DNA of 64,000 bases, from contig NZ_CP043042.1 of NCBI RefSeq assembly GCF_008122265.1, positions 1 through 64,000 on the forward strand, written 5' to 3'. How positions within the stretch are numbered: the first letter of the stretch is position 1; the number at the start of each line of letters is the position of its first letter. Of the stretch, positions 58,236 through 64,000 are shown one piece after another. The position numbers and the translations under genes were made by a program. The notes beneath the pieces are model-generated. The model had not been told where the DNA came from. It saw nothing but the letters and a program-made list of their open reading frames with translations, and made no database searches. The DNA is from Marinobacter fonticola. GTDB lineage: Bacteria; Pseudomonadota; Gammaproteobacteria; Pseudomonadales; Oleiphilaceae.

Positions 58236-60719
58236 ATGCTGCCCATCGACACCCTGATTCCCGAACTCCGCTCCACCTTGGAGACCGAAACCACTGTCCT
58301 GCTGCAGGCGCCGCCCGGTGCCGGCAAGACCACCCGCGTGCCCCTGGCACTGCTCGACTGCGCCTGGCGCGGAAACGGCAAGATACTGATGCTCGAGCCC
58401 CGCCGTATCGCCGCCCGGGCCGCCGCCCGATTCATGGCGCGGCAATTGGGCGAGAACCCCGGTGAAACCGTGGGTTATCGGATGCGGCTGGATACCAAAG
58501 TGTCGGCTCGAACCCGCATTGAAGTGGTCACCGAAGGCATCCTAACCCGGCTGATCCAGCAGGACCCGGCGCTGGAAGATTACGCCGCTATTCTCTTTGA
58601 CGAATTCCATGAGCGATCCCTTCAGGCGGATCTCGGCCTGGCACTGGTACGGGAAACCCAACAGGCGCTGCGGGACGACCTGCGGGTCGTCGTCATGTCT
58701 GCCACGCTGGACACCGCGCCGCTGGCCAAGCTACTGAATAGCGCGCCGGTACTGACCAGCGAGGGCCGGGCGTTCCCGGTGGACGTGAAGTACCGGCCTT
58801 TGCCGCCCTCCTGCGGGCGTCCGCCTCGCCTGCTCGACCACGTTGTGGCCGTGATCCGTGACGCGCTGGATACGGAAACCGGCTCGATTCTCACTTTTCT
58901 TCCCGGCGCCGGTGAAATCCGCCAGGTGGAGCGCCTGATCCGTCCGCATTTGCCACCCGGCATTCACCTAACCCCGCTTTATGGCAACTTGAAGGGCGAC
59001 GAGCAGGATCGAGCGATCCAGCCTGCACCCGATGGCCAGCGCAAGATCGTGCTGGCCACCGCCATCGCCGAAACCAGTTTGACCATCGAAGGCGTACGGG
59101 TGGTGATCGATGCCGGCCAGGAACGGCGCGCCGTGTTCGACCCCAACAGCGGCATGACTCGGCTGACAACCGGCCGAGTCTCCCGCGCCGCCGCCGAACA
59201 GCGTAAGGGCCGTGCCGGCCGGCTGGCATCGGGCGTGTGCTACCGCCTGTGGAGCGAGTCCGAACAGCAGGGGCTGTCCGCTTTCACGCCGCCGGAAATC
59301 CTGCACGCCGACCTCGCTCCGCTGGCCCTCGAACTGGCCCAATGGGGAGCCCGGCAACCGGGCGACCTGGAGTGGCTCGACCCGCCGCCGAAGGCTCACT
59401 GGGACCAGGCTGTGGACCTGTTGCGGTGGCTGGATCTGCTGGATGCCGACGGCGCCATCACCGATCACGGCCGTAAGGCGCGGGAACTGGGTATCCATCC
59501 CCGGCTTGCCCATATGGTCCTGCTGGGTCGTGACATGGGTTATCCAAAAACCGCAGCGCGTCTTGCGGCTTTGCTGGGCGAACGTGACCTGCTCGGATCG
59601 AATGCCGGAGCGGATATCACGCATCGACTGCAAGCGCTGACTGGCGACTATCGCGCACCCAACCTCGACCGCGCCCGTCTGGATACGCTGAAGCGTGCCG
59701 CCGACCGCCTGCTGCCGGAGAAAGGAGCAACCGATGCTGATAGCAGTCTTCCCGCAGGACGTTTGTTGGCACTTGCTTACCCGGACCGCATTGGATTGCG
59801 AAGATCGGGCGATAGCAACCGCTACCAGCTCAGCAATGGCCGGGGCGCTCGCCTGCGGGAGGACGATGCCTTGGGGCGGGACGGTTGGATCGTCGCCGCT
59901 GAACTGGACGGCCAGGCGCGTGAAGCCCAGATCTACCTCGCAGCTAAAACCGACCGCGCCACACTGGAAACCGACCTGGCCGCCCATATCGAAAGCGTCG
60001 AGGAAGCCCGCTGGGACGATGCCAAAGGCACCGTCGTCGCCCGCCGGGTCAAACGGCTTGGCGCACTGCTCCTCGAACAGAAGCCGCTCCCCGATCCCAG
60101 TCCGGAACAGATCCAGCTCGGCCTGCTTACCGCCGTTAAGGAAAAAGGCATCGACAGCCTCCCGTGGACCGAGGCCGCTCGCCAGTGGAGCGCCCGCGTC
60201 CAGCACATGACAGCCCTGGAGCCGGACACGTGGCCAGACGGTTCAGATGAAGCCCTGCTCGCCTCTCTCGACCAGTGGCTCGCGCCCTTTCTTGCCGGCG
60301 TACGCAACTGGAAGGGTCTGCAACAGATCAACCTCCTCGACGCTCTGCGTACCCTGCTGGACTACCCTCAGCAGCACTATCTCGACCGTGAACTCCCCGG
60401 CAGCCTGGAAATCCCCACCGGTCAGCGGATCCGGCTGGACTACACCGCAGAGAACGGCCCGGTATTGGCCACCAAACTCCAGACCCTCTTTGGCTGGACC
60501 GAAACGCCAAAGCTGGCAGGTGGGCGGCTGCCGGTGGTGATTCACCTGCTGTCACCGGCCCAACGCCCGCTGGCGGTGACGGGGGATCTGGCGAATTTCT
60601 GGAAGCAGGTCTATCCGGAAGTGAGAAAGGAAATGCGGGGGCGGTATCCCAAGCATCCGTGGCCGGAGGATCCTGTTTCGGCCGAGGCTAAGGTTGGGAC
60701 TAAGAAGTCGGGGCGGTGA
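58236..60719 (+). CDS. hrpB: ATP-dependent helicase HrpB
   Basis: DEAH-box (DExH) RNA helicase-like protein of 827 residues. Motifs in order: I (QAPPGAGKTTRVPLALLD), II (FDEFHERSLQADLGL, DEFH), III (VVMSATLD), the later ATAIAETSLTIEGVRVVIDAGQ and VI (AAAEQRKGRAGRLASGVCYRLW). These are followed by the HA2/OB-like region and the C-terminal HrpB domain. The physiological role of HrpB is poorly defined in most bacteria. The ATG at 58236 gives MLPIDTLIPELRS; the frame continues to 58209 without a ribosome site. Confidence 0.94.
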   Translation: MLPIDTLIPELRSTLETETTVLLQAPPGAGKTTRVPLALLDCAWRGNGKILMLEPRRIAARAAARFMARQLGENPGETVGYRMRLDTKVSARTRIEVVTEGILTRLIQQDPALEDYAAILFDEFHERSLQADLGLALVRETQQALRDDLRVVVMSATLDTAPLAKLLNSAPVLTSEGRAFPVDVKYRPLPPSCGRPPRLLDHVVAVIRDALDTETGSILTFLPGAGEIRQVERLIRPHLPPGIHLTPLYGNLKGDEQDRAIQPAPDGQRKIVLATAIAETSLTIEGVRVVIDAGQERRAVFDPNSGMTRLTTGRVSRAAAEQRKGRAGRLASGVCYRLWSESEQQGLSAFTPPEILHADLAPLALELAQWGARQPGDLEWLDPPPKAHWDQAVDLLRWLDLLDADGAITDHGRKARELGIHPRLAHMVLLGRDMGYPKTAARLAALLGERDLLGSNAGADITHRLQALTGDYRAPNLDRARLDTLKRAADRLLPEKGATDADSSLPAGRLLALAYPDRIGLRRSGDSNRYQLSNGRGARLREDDALGRDGWIVAAELDGQAREAQIYLAAKTDRATLETDLAAHIESVEEARWDDAKGTVVARRVKRLGALLLEQKPLPDPSPEQIQLGLLTAVKEKGIDSLPWTEAARQWSARVQHMTALEPDTWPDGSDEALLASLDQWLAPFLAGVRNWKGLQQINLLDALRTLLDYPQQHYLDRELPGSLEIPTGQRIRLDYTAENGPVLATKLQTLFGWTETPKLAGGRLPVVIHLLSPAQRPLAVTGDLANFWKQVYPEVRKEMRGRYPKHPWPEDPVSAEAKVGTKKSGR

Positions 60720-60788
60720 AGAGACGCTACGCATTGTAGTTCTGGAGGGCCCTAAGTCACCAAGCGCAAGACGACAGGCCTTAAAAGG

Positions 60789-60900
60789 TGGCCAAATTAG
60801 CGGCCAAACTTTATACTTCAGGTATAAGATACTGTTTCAACTATTTAATAAAAACAAAGGCTTAAGTAATTTTTGTTTCGGCCAAATATCCGGCCAAAAT
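60789..60900 (+). promoter_or_regulatory. Repeat-containing control region of the Fic gene
   Basis: An AT-rich 190-nt gap holds two copies of a paired motif: GGCCAAA at 60790 and 60802, and again at 60883 and 60895 (approximate), each pair spaced 12 bp. Between them lies a perfect inverted repeat TTATAC-5 nt-GTATAA (60811-60816, 60822-60827). The layout suggests operator sites flanking a promoter, possibly for autoregulation by the Fic protein's C-terminal winged-helix-like region. No clear -35/-10 pair was fixed. Confidence 0.6.
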
Positions 60901-60910
60901 TGAGGTCAGA

Positions 60911-62110
60911 ATGACAACCGTATTCGATATTGCTCCCTTCATTCCCTCAGAAGCAGCCCTCGAAAAATCCTTGCTCCCGGACAAGGTTATGGCGCTGAGT
61001 ACGCGTTCGGCCGAATTGGCGGGAGGGCTCGCGCCCGAATCCTTTGAGGTTATTCGTCGGCATATGGCCGTCATCAACTCTTATTACTCCAACCTGATTG
61101 AGGGCAACAGTACGCGCCCGCACGATATCCGAAGGGCGCAAGCGGGCGACTATAGTGATGATCCGTTCAGGCGCGACCTTCAGAAAGAGTCTGTTGCCCA
61201 CATCGAGGTCCAAGAATGGCTCTTTAATGAATCACCAAATCTGGACAGAATATTCTCACATGATTTTTTGCTGGAGCTACATCGTCAGTTCTATGGCGCC
61301 TTGCCAGACAGTTTGAAGCTTGTTCACGATGAAACGAATAACGCGCAGGAGAGGGTTATTCCGGGCACGTGGCGGTCAAGAGATGTTTCCATAGGGAGCC
61401 ATGTTCCACCGTCTTCGAAGGATCTCTGCCAACTCGTTAAGCGCTTCTGTGAGACTTATCATCCGAATCGCTACCATGGGACACAGAAAGTGATCGCGGT
61501 GCTAAGTGCGCATCATCGATTTTTGTGGATCCATCCATTTCTTGACGGCAATGGCCGGGTTGCTCGACTTTGGACTGATGCCGCGTTGAGGGCTATCGGG
61601 TTAACAAGCTATGGACTTTGGAGTATTAGCCGGGGATTGGCTCGTACGTCAGATCAATATAAAAAGGCCCTCGCGCAAGCGGATTTTCCCCGCCAGGGAA
61701 ATATAGACGGACGGGGGGCTCTCTCTGAAAGCGGCCTAATGAACTTCTGCGACTACATGCTGGAAACGGCGTTGGACCAAGTCAACTACATGTCTGAAAT
61801 GCTGGATCTCAAGGCGCTCAAGAAACGGGTCCAGGCGTATGTAACAGCGCGCAACCATGGGCTCATCAGCGGATTTGACGCGCCGCTGAAACACACAGCC
61901 ACGACGGTCATTTTCAACGCCTTCATTTCCGGCGAGCTCGACCGAAAGGAGGCGTTGGAGCTCACCGCCATGCCCGAACGAAGTGGGCGGCGCATACTGA
62001 GTCAGCTTCGGGAGGACGGGCTGCTGACGGAGACGGGGCCACGCTCACCCCTGCGGTGGGCGATTCCGGAGCATGCGGAGCCGTGGTACTTTCCGGAGCT
62101 TGTTAAGTAA
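60911..62110 (+). CDS. Fic family protein (class II, probable AMP transferase)
   Basis: A 399-residue Fic-domain protein. Fic enzymes usually transfer AMP from ATP to target hydroxyls. The catalytic motif HPFLDGNGRVAR matches HxFxxGNGRxxR fully. The inhibitory helix motif (S/T)xxxE(G/N) occurs before the Fic core as SNLIEGN (near residue 60), which defines class II with intramolecular autoinhibition. The last 70 residues resemble a winged helix (LTAMPERSGRRILSQLREDGLLTETGP), suggesting DNA binding. No antitoxin gene is adjacent, consistent with class II. Weak AGGTCAG ribosome site. Its lower GC leader hints at acquisition by transfer. Confidence 0.92.
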   Translation: MTTVFDIAPFIPSEAALEKSLLPDKVMALSTRSAELAGGLAPESFEVIRRHMAVINSYYSNLIEGNSTRPHDIRRAQAGDYSDDPFRRDLQKESVAHIEVQEWLFNESPNLDRIFSHDFLLELHRQFYGALPDSLKLVHDETNNAQERVIPGTWRSRDVSIGSHVPPSSKDLCQLVKRFCETYHPNRYHGTQKVIAVLSAHHRFLWIHPFLDGNGRVARLWTDAALRAIGLTSYGLWSISRGLARTSDQYKKALAQADFPRQGNIDGRGALSESGLMNFCDYMLETALDQVNYMSEMLDLKALKKRVQAYVTARNHGLISGFDAPLKHTATTVIFNAFISGELDRKEALELTAMPERSGRRILSQLREDGLLTETGPRSPLRWAIPEHAEPWYFPELVK

Positions 62111-62195
62111 AGCCTTTCGGAACACAGGATGGCATCGCTCACCATAGCCTGCGAGGCTTCCATTGGGCCTCTGCGATGCCTTGATCCACCAAAGC

Positions 62196-62222
62196 AGAAA
62201 GGGCGAACGAGTCGCCCTTTCT
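62196..62222. terminator. Bidirectional-type hairpin between fic and the acyl-CoA synthetase gene
   Basis: An 11-bp perfect stem AGAAAGGGCGA/TCGCCCTTTCT (62196-62206, 62212-62222) with a 5-nt loop lies between two convergent genes. The flanking T-tracts are short, so it is a moderate terminator for either side. Confidence 0.65.
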
Positions 62223-62262
62223 TGTCGGCTGCCGCTGGCTGTAGAACAGCAGACAACTCGAC

Positions 62263-63888
62263 TCAGAGATCCCGGGCCTGCTCCCGCAACACGAATTTCT
62301 GGATTTTGCCCGTTGAGGTTTTCGGGAGATCGCAGAACACCACGGTTTTGGGGGCTTTGAATTTTGCCAGTCGTTCCCGGCAAAAGTTGATGATGTCGTC
62401 TTCGGTGGGTTTCGACGCGCCCGGTTTCAGGCATATGAAGGCGCAAGGCGTTTCTCCCCACTTCTCATCCGGGCGCGCAACGACGGCGGCTTCTAGCACC
62501 GCCGGATGGCCGTAGAGCACACTTTCGACTTCGATGGTGGAGATGTTCTCACCACCGGAAATAATGATGTCTTTTAGACGGTCTTTTATCTCGGCGTAGC
62601 CATCCGGATGCCAGACGGCCAGATCACCGGTGTGGAACCAGCCGCCCCGAAGGGCTTCCGCAGTGGCCTCCGGATTTTTCAGGTAGCCCTTCATTACGGT
62701 GTTGCCACGGAGGAAAATCTCGCCGATGGTTTCGCCATCTTTCGGTACCGGTTCCAGGGTTTCCGAGTTGCCGATCATCATCCCGGCCAGTGTGTGGTAG
62801 CGAACGCCCTGGCGGGCCTTGAGTGCAGCGCGCTCTTCTACGGGCAAAGCGTCCCATTCCGCTTTCCAGGCGCATACGGTGACCGGGCCATAGGTTTCCG
62901 TCAGCCCATACACATGGGTCACATTGATGCCCATCGCCTCGATCGCTTCGATCACCTTCGCTGGCGGTGCCGCTCCGGCGGTCATTGCCGCTACCGGATG
63001 CGTTATGCCCGCCTTGGCCGAATCGGAAGCGCCCAACAGGGTATTCAGGACGATTGGGGCACCACACAAATGAGTAACGCCGTGGTCACGAATCAGCTGC
63101 AGGATCTTCTCCGGCTCTACCTTGCGCAGGCAGACGTGAGTGCCGGCAAAGGCGGTCACCGTCCACGGAAAGCACCACCCGTTGCAGTGGAACATCGGCA
63201 AGGTCCACAGATAGACCGGATGCTCGCCCATTCCCCAAGCCGCTTGATTGCCCAGCGCGTTCTCGTAAGCACCGCGATGGTGATAAACCACGCCTTTCGG
63301 GTTGCCTGTGGTGCCGGAGGTATAACAGAGGGAGATCGCCTGCCATTCATCGCTCGGCATGAGCCAGCTGAACGCCGGGTCGCCCTCGTTCACAAAAGCC
63401 TCGTAGTCCAACTCGCTGACGGCGGTATCGGCGCCAAGCTCGGGATCGTTTACGTCGATAATCAGCGGCGGCGTATCGAGTAGATTGACGGCCTCTTGGA
63501 CCACCGCAGCATACTCGCGATCGGCGATTAGAACCTTGGCCTCGCCGTGTTCCAGCATGAAGGCAATGGTTTTGGCATCGAGCCGGGTATTCAGCGTGTT
63601 TAGCACCGCGCCCAGCATGGGCACGCCAAAATGACACTCCAGCATCTCGGGGATATTGGGCAGCATGGCAGCGACCGTGTCGCCTTCGCCCACGCCCCGG
63701 TTGGCAAGCGCCGAAGCCAGACGGCAGCAGCGCTGGTAGGTTTCCCGCCAATTGCGACGAATAGCGCCATGAATGACCGCAGGATACTCCGGATAGACGC
63801 TGGCCGTACGAACAATGAAATCAAGCGGTGACAATGGCGCGTGGTTGGCTGCCACAGGCTCAAGGCCCTCATCGAAGATTGAAGTCAC
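62263..63888 (-). CDS. Acyl-CoA synthetase, AMP-binding family
   Basis: ANL-superfamily enzyme that activates a carboxylic acid to its CoA thioester through an acyl-AMP. The 541-residue protein has the phosphate loop YTSGTTGNPKGVVYHH, the adenine motif HVYGLTETYGPV, the A7 region GWFHTGDLAVWHPDGYAEIKDR, the hinge DIIISGGENIST, and the catalytic lysine in PKTSTGKIQKFVLRE. The overall pattern fits medium/long-chain fatty acyl-CoA ligases of the AlkK/DmdB-like group; the exact acid cannot be decided. The GTG start at 63888 has a strong AGGAGGGG site. Confidence 0.93.
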   Translation of the reverse strand: MTSIFDEGLEPVAANHAPLSPLDFIVRTASVYPEYPAVIHGAIRRNWRETYQRCCRLASALANRGVGEGDTVAAMLPNIPEMLECHFGVPMLGAVLNTLNTRLDAKTIAFMLEHGEAKVLIADREYAAVVQEAVNLLDTPPLIIDVNDPELGADTAVSELDYEAFVNEGDPAFSWLMPSDEWQAISLCYTSGTTGNPKGVVYHHRGAYENALGNQAAWGMGEHPVYLWTLPMFHCNGWCFPWTVTAFAGTHVCLRKVEPEKILQLIRDHGVTHLCGAPIVLNTLLGASDSAKAGITHPVAAMTAGAAPPAKVIEAIEAMGINVTHVYGLTETYGPVTVCAWKAEWDALPVEERAALKARQGVRYHTLAGMMIGNSETLEPVPKDGETIGEIFLRGNTVMKGYLKNPEATAEALRGGWFHTGDLAVWHPDGYAEIKDRLKDIIISGGENISTIEVESVLYGHPAVLEAAVVARPDEKWGETPCAFICLKPGASKPTEDDIINFCRERLAKFKAPKTVVFCDLPKTSTGKIQKFVLREQARDL

Positions 63889-64000
63889 GCTAAACCCCTC
63901 CTGATGGTTTTTTTCAGTTTGGCACAGGATGAGCGCAGGCGATAAGGTTGTGGCCTTCAGTTGGCGAACGAAACGGCATTCCGACTTACGGATAGATCAC

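Overview
The window is a chromosomal segment of a moderately GC-rich marine-type gammaproteobacterium. It starts exactly on the GTG start codon of dnaA, the usual zero point of a finished chromosome, so the sequence to the left of base 1 (probably the origin) is not visible. Gene content and order point to the Marinobacter-Pseudomonas branch: dnaA-dnaN-recF-gyrB, def-fmt-rsmB-trkA-trkH, glyQS, LysM-dprA-tsaC-hemF-aroE, an aa3 cytochrome oxidase cluster, a DUF3034 cluster, a PA4642-like protein, and two perfect Pseudomonas-type parS sites inside recF. The genus is an inference.

Layout. 0-8 kb: replication genes, with an ABC1/AarF-type kinase gene between dnaN and recF and a very long hairpin between recF and gyrB. 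8-19 kb: mostly minus-strand housekeeping genes (membrane protein, tRNA-Pro(CGG), gmhB, glyS, glyQ, trkH, trkA, rsmB, fmt, def). 19-30 kb: plus-strand LysM protein, dprA, tsaC, hemF, aroE, a PomAB/MotAB-type stator pair, PA4642-like protein, prlC and yheV, with a gamma-carbonic anhydrase-like gene on the minus strand. A foldback repeat follows yheV. 30-34 kb: Na+/H+ antiporter, DUF1653 protein and a 7TMR-DISM diguanylate cyclase.

34-38.6 kb: a compact minus-strand cluster encodes a cupredoxin-like protein, a sensory GGDEF/EAL protein, a DUF3034 protein, a truncated-haemoglobin lipoprotein and DoxX. It looks like an envelope redox/gas-sensing c-di-GMP module and is the best candidate here for a poorly described system. 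38.7-41 kb: an unknown protein and a MATE exporter. 41-50 kb: cytochrome c oxidase (coxB, coxA, ctaG, coxC) with SURF1, a Sco-like CxxxC protein, haem A and haem O synthases and a Sco copper chaperone. These genes together build an aa3 oxidase. An array of 22-23-bp repeats lies between the MATE and cox genes.

50-58 kb: an MFS transporter and an AcrR-regulated RND efflux system (acrR, acrA, acrB, outer-membrane factor) with an operator almost identical to that of E. coli acrAB. 58-64 kb: hrpB, a class II Fic protein with a repeat-bearing upstream region, and an acyl-CoA synthetase. No transposase, phage gene, CRISPR array or rRNA gene was seen. All coordinates and motifs were read by eye. Family names rest on recognising sequence signatures, not on searches.
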